Below, piece after piece: positions 1-10,500 of a DNA stretch of 64,000 nt (the stretch's first letter is position 1; the number at the start of each line of letters is the position of its first letter). This DNA is from Branchiostoma floridae (taxonomy: Eukaryota > Chordata > Leptocardii > Amphioxiformes > Branchiostomatidae): contig NC_049986.1 of the NCBI RefSeq assembly GCF_000003815.2, positions 3,449,814 through 3,513,813 of the forward strand. Direction: 5' to 3'. The position numbers and the translations under genes were made by a program. The notes under the pieces were generated by a model. That model had not been told where the DNA came from. It worked only from the letters and a program-made list of their open reading frames with translations, and did no database searches.

Positions 1-480
1 ATTTTTTCGCTAGAAGTATAATAATGCTTGCTAAAGTTTGTATGTATTTCCTCAGCCGTATGGCTGTCCCTGAAAGTAGGTCATTTTACACGTATCCCCA
101 GATTTGGATTTTGGGCCTTTTTTGAGGTCATGAAAGCACCAAAAGTAAATTATATTTCTGACTCTACTTTTCAACAGGTAAAGACCTTGGTATTGTCTGT
201 TGAATGAATGGTTTTAAAGTCTGGGGTCTTGTTTCATTGTCGTGTAGTAGTCTCTGAAAGTAGGTCATTCTGATACGTGTCCTAAATTTGGATTTTTGGC
301 AGTCTTTGAAGTGATAAAAACACCAAAAGTAAATTTTATTTCTGACTCCACTTTTTATCAGATAAAGACCGTAGCATTGTCTGTTGAATGAATGGTTTTA
401 AAGTATGAGGTCTTGTTTCATCGCCGTGTAGTAGTCTCTGAATGTAGGTCATTCTGATACGTGTCCCTAAATTTAGATTT
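1..480. repeat. Tandem units of about 180 bp related to the foldback-element arms
   Basis: About 2.5 units, each carrying a 'CTGAAAGTAGGTCATT' block, a 'CATTGTCTGTTGAATGAATGG' type block and a 'GGGGTCTTGTTTCAT' block. The same blocks occur in the arms and spacer of the foldback element at 21740-25623, so this is a fragment of that family, cut by the window edge. No coding potential seen. Confidence 0.7.
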
Positions 481-517
481 TTAATTTTAGCTTTTGGACT
501 TTTGGATTATTAAAACA

Positions 518-1365
518 TAGTCAAACCTGCACAAGACGACCACCCGGGGGACCGGAAAAAGCGGTCGATTTGGGCAGGTGGTCGCTGAGAAGAGTATCGA
601 CTCAAAACATGCCCGATGCAAAGTGTAAATGGTTTCCGTTGTGTTTAATGGCAAATAGCAAGAACGCACGCAAAGAAGCGAGGTCTTTAATGTCAAATAC
701 AACACGCATACTGTAAATTGTAAATTTAACCCAAGCTTTTATCGAGCTTTTATCCGATACAGCGTTTCAAAGCTCAAGTATTTGTACACTAACGTTTTAG
801 ACCAGTAAGGGAACTTTGATGCTGTCAGTTACCATACAAGCCTTTATGCGTCGCTATGCTCTTGATCTGAAATAACTACGGTGCACTTCTCGAATTCAAT
901 GCCCGGTACGCCCCGATAGCGTACTTACCCACGGGTGAATGTACAGTACAATTGGACAAAAAGCACTCACACGTACAGATCTTTCTTGAAAAGGTATGAG
1001 CTACACAGATCTTTCTTAAAAGAGTATGACGCTATATATACATTTCAGCATTCGTTCACTTTATAATGATATAGATTTAAAAAAAAAAAACTTCTGTTAC
1101 AACTAAATTCGGATTTTCTTCCAACGATTTCGGCACAAACTTGTGCTAGTTATCATCAAAAGTCGATGAAAACCTCAATTTTGAAAATGATGCGGTCGTT
1201 ATGGGTCCCAATTTTGGCTGGTCGCGGTCGCGTTGGCCAGGTGGTCGTTGAGAAAAGGTCGCTTAATGCTTACGTCAATAGAAAAAAAAAACCGGGACCG
1301 AGAAAAAGCGGTCGAAATGGCCAGGTGGTCGCTGAGAAGAGGTGGTCGCTCGGGCAGGTTACCCT
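518..1365. mobile_element. Non-autonomous TIR DNA element (CAAACCTGC family), copy 1
   Basis: The left end reads AGTCAAACCTGCACAAG followed by GACGACCACC. The right end holds inverted GGTGGTCGCT and CGGGCAGGTT. Inside each end are the shared blocks 'AAAAGCGGTCGA' and 'CAGGTGGTCGCTGAGAAGAG'. No transposase frame is seen; short frames on both strands come from the terminal repeats. The same family occurs at 8458-9786, and tandem relatives of its terminal sequence lie at 50.1-50.8 kb. Confidence 0.6.
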
Positions 1366-1790
1366 GCATTTTCCCGTAGTCTGAATCGTATAAGGTTTGG
1401 CAGGTCCTCTGCACTGAGATTGACGATCATGCACGCTGTTTTTTTTTCGTTGCAGCTGGTTTTATTATGGATGTAATGAAAAATATCACCCATACAAATT
1501 GTTCGTCTAACGGTGAATTGGTCCATGGCTGCTTAATGTAAGCCTTGCCGTAATTACCTCCATGAAACAATGGAGGTATAGTTTTGAGTGTGTGTGTGTC
1601 TGTGTGTCCGCATATTTGTGGTCATCATAACTTGCAAACCTCTTGATGGACTACGATGATATTTGGTATGTGGGTAGGGGTTGGAAAGACGAAGGTCAAG
1701 GTCAATTTTGGGCCCCCCTGGTGTGTGACCTTAGTACTGCAACGCAACTTCCGGTTTTGCTATCTCGGTGTTCTGAACACGCTATGGTCA

Positions 1791-1976
1791 NNNNNNNNNN
1801 NNNNNNNNNNNNNNNNNNNNNNNNNNNNNNNNNNNNNNNNNNNNNNNNNNNNNNNNNNNNNNNNNNNNNNNNNNNNNNNNNNNNNNNNNNNNNNNNNNNN
1901 NNNNNNNNNNNNNNNNNNNNNNNNNNNNNNNNNNNNNNNNNNNNNNNNNNNNNNNNNNNNNNNNNNNNNNNNNNNN
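1791..1976. other. Assembly gap (186 N)
   Basis: A run of N inside the palindrome-ended element. Any reading frame crossing it is meaningless. Confidence 0.99.
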
Positions 1977-2257
1977 AGAAGTCACAGTTGCCACATGTCA
2001 ACCAATGGCTGAATGCTGTGGGAAACTTTCCAATTCATAAAACATTACACAAGTTAAAAATGTCGAAACAGGAGCTCCAAATATACAGGTTAAAATCGTT
2101 GATCAATGAAGTTTAACATGAAACAAGACCATTACAGGCCATACAATTACAGGACATTTATATAAAAACTGTTCATAGAATATCGTAGGATAGTACAAAT
2201 ATAAAACTTTCAGGCAAATAGTTCAAAACACAAAGAATATGTGTCAAGCGAGGGCAA

Positions 2258-2743
2258 TTAGGCGTTCAGTAATCTAGTCATGTGAGGAATAGCGATGGAC
2301 CTATATCTATCAGTCTTACAGTGTATAATGTCTAATTTCTGTGGTGATCGAGTAGACTTTCCACTTATTTCCCCCCGAGAAGAAGGGAGAAGGTGTCTGG
2401 ATTGCTCAGATGACTGCAGTGATCTGGCGAACTTCATGGTTAAGACTTCGCGACGGTCTTCGAGTGTGGGTAGGTCAAGTAAGTCACATGCCTTGGTGTA
2501 GGACGTAAAGTCAGGTCCTAAAATGATTCTGCAGGCACGTCTTTGAACAGATTCGATCTTCTTACTGAGCACGCTGGGTAGTCCAGGGTGCCACACGGGG
2601 GCACAGTACTCGGTTATGGGACGGATGTAGGTGATGTAAACTGTCACAAGATCTTCGGTTGGAAGGCGGAAGTGTTTGAGTTTACATAGGAGAAAGAGCC
2701 GTTGACTGGCTTTCTTATATATAGTGCTTGACAATGTGTACAA
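2258..2743 (-). pseudogene. Non-LTR retrotransposon reverse transcriptase, C-terminal fragment
   Basis: A 161-residue minus-strand frame. It contains a block typical of the end of LINE reverse transcriptases: 'YIRPITEYCAPVWHPGL' followed by 'IESVQRRACRIILG' (partner of the common YxRPxLEYxxxVWxP / LExVQRRA pattern), then 'LLDLPTLEDRR' (the common LxLPTLxxRR motif). The upstream polymerase core, including the YxDD box, is absent; the frame stops where the AT-rich host-element sequence begins. It is a dead 5'-truncated LINE (CR1/jockey-like by pattern) embedded in the surrounding element. It is not a host gene. Confidence 0.85.
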
Positions 2744-3399
2744 GATTAAATACTAATTATGCAAAATAGGAGTACATTTGCATGATTAATGAGATATTCT
2801 ATCATAGCAATTTTTTCAATGTATCTCTTGTCCCGTGCGTGATATGGTCGTGACATTTGGGTGGTAGATAGCTTTTAGCGTCATGACAAAGTGGGGCAAG
2901 TTTCAGTTCCCTAACATTTAATTTCGGAACTGCATGGGCGTTTTTGTCAAGACACTCCAAAGAGGATAACTGCAGAAAGGAACTGCAGACTGGCTGCATT
3001 TTAGGTATGCAGGTAGCTTAGGCAAAGATGTTCATAATGATATGCATTTTATGCAAATAAGGACTTAATTTGCATAATTGATGAGGAAATTGTATAATCC
3101 CATTGTTTGCAATAACTGGACTTCGATAAATGTAACACTTGTTAATTAAAATCGGTGGAACATATGCAGATATCAAATATGCAAATGAGGATTATTTGCA
3201 TAATTTATGCAAAAATTGCAAAACAACTTAATGATTAATGATTTGAATTGGGATTTTTACTTGTGACATGTGTACTGTACGTTATTCGATGATGAACAAC
3301 ACCATGCATAAATCATGTTAATGTTAAGTCATTTGCATGAATTAAACAAAAGCTCTAAACATTCATGGAGGTATGAGGTCGCCAAACTCTAGTTGAATA

Positions 3400-4195
3400 T
3401 TGCAAGCAGATGCGTGATGTTTTCTAATCGTCAATGTAACGCGCGTTCGCATCTGTATCTGCATGTTCCATTTGTCGCATACGTTTGTGGTTTGGCAGGT
3501 TCTCTTCACAGACTTGGACGATGATGTACGGTGTTTCTTTTGCGTCAGTTGCTTTTATTAATGGATGTAATAATTTCAGAAATCACCCCTACAAATTGCA
3601 CGTTTCACGGTGTATTAGTACAGGTCTGCGTGTTGTGCCCGTTGCGGTAATTGCGTGATATGTGCATCTGCGTTTGCATCTGTATTTGCTTGTTCCCGTT
3701 TTTTTTTTTTTTTTTAAATTTCAGATATTACCTCTACAAAATGTGCATCTTACGCTTTATTGGTTCAGTTCAGTTTAATTTGGCCTTGCGATATTTGTAT
3801 ATTGTCAAGCAGATGCGTGATTACTTGAAATATTTGTGCACGGCGTGTATGGCACGGTGTTTTTTGTTGTTGTTGTCGCGTCAGTTGTTTTTATTATGGA
3901 TATAATAATTTCAGAAATCATCCCTTCAAATTGTACCTTTCACAGTGTATTGGTCCAGGTCTGCGTGTTGTGGCCGTTGCGGTTATTGGGCAAGTCAAGC
4001 AGATGCGTGATTTGTGCATTAATATTACGCGCGTTTGCATCTGTATCTGCATGTCCCGTTGTTGTTTTCTTATTTTTTTAAATTTTTTTTCCGAAATCAC
4101 CCCTGCAAAACGCGCTTCTTACGGTGTATTGGGCAAGTTTAGCTATTTTGGTCTTGCGGTATTTGTATATTGTCAAGCAGATGCGTGATCTCCTG
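3400..4195. repeat. Tandem repeat, period about 340 bp, roughly 2.4 copies
   Basis: Blocks 'CAAGCAGATGCGTGAT', 'GGTCTGCGTGTTGTG' and 'TAATTTCAGAAATCA' recur at about 340 bp spacing. A diverged related unit lies at 1440-1545. The small frames here are by-products of the repeat. Confidence 0.7.
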
Positions 4196-4316
4196 ATGTA
4201 CCTTGCTGGCTTACCGAATTAGGGGTATGATAAGGGACTGAAGGAGACGTTCATGAAAAGGATGATGATTTTACCATACACACAAGTTGACAGTTGAACA
4301 CCTTGCTCGGAATATG

Positions 4317-4432
4317 TAAACAGCTGTCACCAGCCGTTCATGATGTCAACAGCTGCGACAAGCTGTTCATGATGTCAACAGCTACGACAAGCTGTTCATG
4401 ATGTCAACAGCTGCGACCAGCTGTTCCTGATA
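4317..4432. repeat. 29-bp minisatellite, four copies, rich in CAGCTG
   Basis: The unit is 'CAACAGCTGCGACAAGCTG' plus 'TTCATGATGT'. Four copies run with few substitutions. Each unit contains a palindromic CAGCTG and a second AGCTGT. Confidence 0.85.
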
Positions 4433-5266
4433 TGTTTTATAACTCCGCTCTACTTTGAATATCACAGTTAACACCTATTTATGGTAATTTTATGTAGCTG
4501 CGGGCCAATGGCCCTTAACACTTTAAAGGGGACATAGTTGGTACTTTTATTATGATAATGATGTCTTCATATATACTTGTATCTTCATCCTCTTGTCCGT
4601 ACTCATTTATAGTGTGACTGTGAGTTGACCCCTTGGTGTTTTGTGTGACGCTGAATTCTGTGTGTTGATTTTTGTCGGTGCGTAGCACCGGCTTAGAGGC
4701 TAGAGAAGCCGTTCGTTCAACGGTTTGGTTTGCATGGATGCATGCATGGATCGGTCAATTTAACCCAACTTTTTTTTTTGTTAGACAAATCTCGTAATGT
4801 TTTTTAAAAGAAGACAGACCAATTCAGTAATTCGATGTTTTTCCTTTTTCATGTGATTTTGTTTAACATCCAGGCTTTTTCAAAAAACGCACCGGCCAGC
4901 TTTTTTCAGAAGCTTTCTTGTTATTCCTGTTTGGGTGGCACTGCCGTTGATGATATGTAACTGATTTTTTCCTGCACTATGCTGTTTTTCCCTTGTTCTG
5001 GCAATGTGCTTTTAATATTGAGGTTAGGTTGATATATTATACTAATAAAAATTTTGCGTGGTTGATTGTCATATGCATTTATGGTTAGAACGTGTTACAT
5101 TGTTGGAATGTTGCCGCAACATACATATTACATTTCGAGTTGCTTAATAGGTAGTGTTTGACCTGACACAGACATATTAAGCAACTTTAGATAAAACGAT
5201 ATATTCAACACTATGAAAAAAATTATTATAGGATATAAGCACAACGTCACAAGCCAAAGAAGACAA
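4433..5266. other. Unassigned intergenic sequence
   Basis: No long frame, RNA gene or recognised repeat end. A small inverted repeat (GTCGGTGC/GCACCGGC) sits near 4674-4692. Confidence 0.5.
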
Positions 5267-7268
5267 AACTAGAGTTCGGTGACCTCACACATCCATGAAA
5301 TATTTAGAGCTTTTGTAAATTTCATGCCATTGACGAACACATTAACATAATGTATGCATGGTGTTGTTCATCATACAACGTACACATGTCACAATTATAA
5401 AATTCCATCATTAATCATCAATTATAAAGCGGATTTTCAATTTTTACATAGATTATGCAAATAAGTTCCTCATTACCATTTTTGATATCTTATTATATTG
5501 TGTTACATTTATTGATGTCCAGTTATTGCAAACGATGGAATCATACAATTTCCTCATTAACTATGCAAATTTAGTCCTCATTTGCATAACATGCATATCA
5601 TTATAAAGATCTTTACCTAAGCTACCTGCATGCTTAACCCTCAAGCACCCGACCTTTTTTTGCGACTAAAATGACCGAGTGGGGTCCAAACGGACCCCAA
5701 ATTGTTTTGTTCATAAAATCTTAATTCCAATTCTTATCGGTGATCATTGTACATACATTGCTTCTTCAATGTAAGAGGAATATTTTGAGATGTTAAGGTG
5801 TTGCTGATTCCAGCTCATCATCATAATTTATGCAAAAGATCAGAAGGGTCACTTTTGCACTAAAGCTATTCTGACCAGAGGGTGGAATTTTAAGGCCCTC
5901 AGCAACTTTTATGGCTTATAACTCATGAACGGCTAAAGCTAAAGCTACGAAACTTGGTAATTTACCACAAAATATTGTTAGCAAAAGTTTAAAGTCAATA
6001 AAATAGGTTTATCATTTTCTGGGGTTGCTATGGCAACGTAATTATGACAGGCATATTTTTGCCAAAATTTGCCAATTTCTATTTAAACAAGTTTTTCTTG
6101 GTAAACTACACTTGTTTTCATACAACAATTAAATTCTATGAAATTCACTGTAAGTTTCGTGATTTGAAATTCATGATTTATGCTAATGTCATGACGTCAT
6201 TGGTCAAAATCCAAAATGGCGGCCCTTATAAGCTAAATGACGTCATAATGTCGTCATATTATCTGGTGATGACACAGAATTTTTTGTGAGGATTTAGTTT
6301 TACATGTTTATCAATTTCTAAAAGTTTGGTGGTTATATGGTAAGTAGTTCAGGAGTTAGGTTCAAAAGTTTGTTTTGAAATGTGCACGATTTTGCTGGGG
6401 TCCGTTATTTTACTTTATAGTTTCCACAGTAATGTACCAATCTTCGTAAAAACTTACGAGAAGGTTTAGCAGATGTTGACTGACAAAGTCACAGAAGGAA
6501 TTTTTCTTCAGATCAAAAATGTTCAAATGGCACTTCAAAGTTTACGCCTGGGGTCCAAATGGACTCCACTCGGGTGTTTGAGGGTTAAAATGATGCCAAT
6601 CCGTCAATCCTTTCCTCAGTTATCCTCTTTGGAATGTATCGGCAAAAACGCCCATGCAGTTCCGAAATTAAATGTTAGGGGGGGGGATCCTTAAACTTGC
6701 CCCCACTTGACATGACAATGTAAGCTATCTACTAGCCAAATGGCAAGACAACATCACGTCCGGGATAAGAGATACATAGAAAAAAACTGCTATGATAGAA
6801 TATTCTCATTAATTATGCAAATGTAATCCTATTTTGCATAATTAGTATTTCATTTTGTACAACGTGGTCTAAGATATCTACATACCAAAAACCATGAAAA
6901 TCCGCTGTTTCCTTCTTGAGTTATCGTCTTCAGAAGTATTTGACAAAAATGCCCCTGCCATCCCAGAACTAGCCGCTAGCGAGCCCAAACTTATGTCACT
7001 TATTCCTGAGTCCAAGAGCTATCTAACACTTTAAAAAGTCGTGACCATAGCTTGTTCATAACACGAGATAGCAAACCCAGTACCAAGAAAAGTCGCTATA
7101 TAGCTAGGGGTCCCAAAATCTAATCATTTCCAGCTTTTATCATGCATTACCAACACACTAAGTTTAAAACCAATTCACCCAGCCGTTCTTGAGTTATCTT
7201 GTTTACACAAAGACACACAGACAAACGCAGGGTTAAACATAACCTCCATGACATTTCATGGAGGTAAC
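5267..7268 (-). mobile_element. Palindrome-ended Helitron-like element (CCTCCATG family), copy b
   Basis: In reverse orientation it runs from AACTAGAGTTCGGTGACCTC (3' end) to CATTTCATGGAGGTAAC (5' end). Its ends mirror those of copy a at 1553-3394. The interior has the same ATGCAAAT/ATTTGCAT blocks and a 'GCCGTTCTTGAGTTATC' block next to the 5' end. A TTAA element is nested at 5638-6584. It lies just upstream of, and probably in the intron before, the first visible UGT exon at 7334. Confidence 0.55.
5634..6588. mobile_element. TTAA-target non-autonomous element (piggyBac-like MITE), copy A
   Basis: TTAA stands at 5634-5637 and 6585-6588. Between them are inverted ends CCCTCAAGCACCCGA and TCGGGTGTTTGAGGG, backed by a second matching inverted block (GAGTGGGGTCC / GGACTCCACTC). 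The TTAA duplication with CCC...GGG ends is the established signature of piggyBac-like elements; no transposase is encoded. The interior carries 'TGACGTCA' palindromes and a 'CCAAAATGGCGGCC' block shared with the other TTAA elements in this window. Confidence 0.75.
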
Positions 7269-7333
7269 AACCAACATACACCAGACTGACGTCACAGAGT
7301 ATGTCACCTACGGTCACTTGTTTATTGATTTAG

Positions 7334-7553
7334 GACCTGGAGGATTTCATGCAGTCATCTGGAGACGATGGAGTGATCGTTGTCAGCTTCGGGTCCATAG
7401 TCCAGACGATGTCAATGGAAAAGAAGGAAATGTTCGCAGCAGTTTTGGGGCAGGTTCCACAGAAGGTGGTGTGGCGGTACCCGGGAGAGAAGCCAGCCGG
7501 TCTGGGTAACAACACCAAGCTGATATCCTGGCTGCCTCAGAATGACCTACTGG
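7334..7553 (+). CDS. UGT (plus strand) exon corresponding to sister exon 2
   Basis: Acceptor TTTAG before GAC; donor GTGGGT after CTG-G, leaving phase 1. It begins DLEDFMQSSGDDGVIVVSFG, matching the start of the UGT nucleotide-binding half, and ends with 'LISWLPQNDLLG', the family's WxPQNDLLG block. Its 220 bases equal the sum of vertebrate UGT exons 2 and 3 (132 + 88, family knowledge). Confidence 0.9.
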
Positions 7554-10500
7554 GTGGGTAACGAAAGCAAATACTATTGTTTTGTGGTAATTCACATTCA
7601 GGATCTATGTACAATTAATAGCAGGCCTTTTGGTGACCGCCTAGCACCTATCCCCATCGAATCTTGACTACACTATTCCGTTTTGTAGCTGTCGTTCCCA
7701 ACAATGCAATCTCAACCGAAAACATTGTCATACATACGGTCGCTAATGTTATGTGTCATCATAGGTTCAAGAATAATAGTTTTCAAGAAGTTAAACATTT
7801 CCTCTTACTTCTTGAGAATGTTGTTCCGAACGTGACCCGGACGATTATGTTTTTGAAGTAACACCGGTTCTGATGCACATTGTTACTGCATCCTATCCCG
7901 AGTTAAAGCATACTTGACACTACGACTTTTAGGTAGTATTTGAAAATGCTGAAAGATATATATCCCTCTTTTTAAACATAGAAATATCAAAAATATCTAA
8001 TTGAAAGCTACTACAGATTACTGTAGGAATAAGTAAACAACAAGATTAGAACAATGCGGTACAAAATGCAGTAAAGCCTGTGACTTTATCACAGACTGTT
8101 AAAGCAGTTCAACTTCCACAAAAAGTTCCCATTGACACATTTATTATTTTTCCTCGCCTTGCAGCTAATCCTAAGACCAGAGCCTTCGTCACTCACGTTG
8201 GGGCGAATAGTATGTACGAGGCCCTGTACCACGGTGTGCCCATGGTTTGTTTCCCGTTGTTCGGGGATCAGGCTGGCAATGCCGCCCGGGTTGTGGCCAG
8301 GGGACTGGGGGTGAGTTTGGACTTCAGCACGGTAACCTCGGACCAGTTGTACCAGGCTCTACTTCAGGTTCTCACCAGCAACAGGTATTACTGAATTGTA
8401 TGTCTTAAGTATATGCGGTAGGTCTAGTCGGACAAATCCATTGGTATACTTATGTATACAGTGAAACCTGCCCAAGCCTCTTTTCAGCGACCGCCTGGCC
8501 TTTACGACCGCTTCATCTCGGTCACGAATTTTTTTCCATTGACGTAATCATTAAGCGACCTTTTCTCAACGACCACCTGGCCAACGCGACCGCGACCGCC
8601 AAAAAATTTGACCGCACAGGACCAAATACCTGTCCATAACGACCGCGTCATTCTCAACCTTGTGGTGTCACCGATTTTGGATGATAACTAACGCAATTTT
8701 TTGCCGAAATCGGTTAGTTTGCATCGGATTTTGACTGCCAAATTACGATGTTATGTTAAGCATAAAGACGGCGGCGGATTATTGGTGGGTCAATGGGGCC
8801 TTCTACTGTAATATGAGAGGAAATTTCGTTGTTAAACAATCTGAATTTTGTTGTTACTGAAGTTTTTAAAAAAGTCTTTATCATTATAACACTGGTCCAA
8901 CGATCGTAGACGCAGTAATGCAACATTTACAGCACGTACAGACTCTATTTCGTTGTATGGTAAAAATTTAATTTATAGGAAAAATGTTATATCTCTTTTA
9001 GAGTAGAGTTCCTCTGGCGCAGGTAGGAAGGTCCTGTTCCAATTGTTCCAATTTGTCTTCATTTAATAAAATTTAGTAAAATTTCGTAAAATTCAACAGG
9101 CTTACTTACGTTTTTGTGTGCGTGTGTCTTGACATTGAACACCTCGCTTATTTACTTATTTGCGTGCGTGTGCTTGCCTTTTGCCCTTAGACACAACGGA
9201 AACCATTTATACTATGCATTTAGATACTACAGACATTTTAGACAGAGAACCTCGCTGGTTTGAGAGGGGGGTAAGGGAGGCCATTTACGAGTGCATACAT
9301 CGTCCTTCGCTAAACCGTAGGGGTGGCTTGAGAACTGAGCTTTCTTGTGCTTGGGATAGTGTATTGAAGTGATTGATGGTTTTATCTTATTCCTTGTTAG
9401 TTTATTTTTACTTTGCTTGAATGTATTATATATTGCCTTGTCAGTTATCTTTTTGTATGTTTAGAACACCTCAATAGTTACCTGTGTTGTTTATTTTAGA
9501 ACAGCTTAGCCGTTACCTTTTTTGTTTATTTAGAACATAAGAATTATTCCTTGTTCCGAGAAATTGTATAACTTCATTTTCATTTCACTGAGGAAGAAAG
9601 GAGGATGCCTTTCGAAACGTCTATTAAATTTTTTTAAAGTATCCAGAAGTAAAGAGTGAATCTTTTTCAATTTCATTTATACTATGCATCGGGCAGTTGT
9701 GAGTTGATATTCTTCTCAGCGACCACCTGTCTAATTCGACCGCTTTGGCCCGCCCCCAGCTGGTCGTCTTGAGCAGGTTTGACTGTATATGTTTGTTATG
9801 ATATATCATTCATATGTAAATAAGTTTTGACTTGTTGTGACCTGTACTTAGCTCGGTTGGGCAAAACTGTACAATAAATGTCTTTATTCATTCATTAACC
9901 AATCCAGTCTACTTATCAATTGTATACAATGACTATTATGAATTGATTGGAGATCTTAAAAAATGCTTAAGGGGCCACCAAAGAGTCCTTAAGATGAAAT
10001 AAATAGATAAATAAATAATGAACAAAAAAGAATGAAGTCATCAAGAAAAGGTACATTGTTTGTTTAGGACGGACGTCGACATTGTGGTTTATATCCAAAT
10101 GATTCGAATATTAAGTAATTTATAGTCAGTTGCAATTATAGTTATATGTACTATAAGTGATGTTTAGGATTCTGTGTGACAAGCACTACATTTGATTCCA
10201 TGATTTTTCCTCGTCAATGCCAAACATTGCGTTGACTTGGAAAATGTTGACACGTTTGTTTTGCGACTCTGTGATTTGTTGCTATTTTGCCTGGTCCTTG
10301 AGTGTACTTTGGTAACAAAAGGTTAATTATGGGAATGTAACCAAATCAACAAATTTGGTGAGACCTGTACTCAAGTTTCACGACTTCCCGTGTCTTACTT
10401 GGCTTACTGACTTGTGTCGGGTGTCGCTCCTCCCCTGCCACCCGAACCACTAGTACTGTAGCAGGCCAGTAGACTCTGTCTAGCATCGCTTTCCCCATGC

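Larger units (their letters stand above)
1553..3394 (+). mobile_element. Palindrome-ended Helitron-like element (CCTCCATG family), copy a
   Basis: It starts ATTACCTCCATGAAACAATG, a short palindrome, followed by a GT-rich tract. It ends CATGGAGGT, then ATGAGGTCGCC and AAACTCTAGTT. The same two ends, inverted, bound 5267-7268. The first and last about 12 bases are inverted copies (subterminal inverted repeats), and the 3' end finishes in CTAG before T. This resembles Helitron2/Helentron-type elements; that class assignment is inference. The interior is AT-rich with repeated ATGCAAAT/ATTTGCAT blocks and includes an assembly gap and a LINE fragment. Confidence 0.5.

Noticed and set aside
1643-2116. 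157-codon plus-strand frame
   Set aside because: Mostly runs through N.
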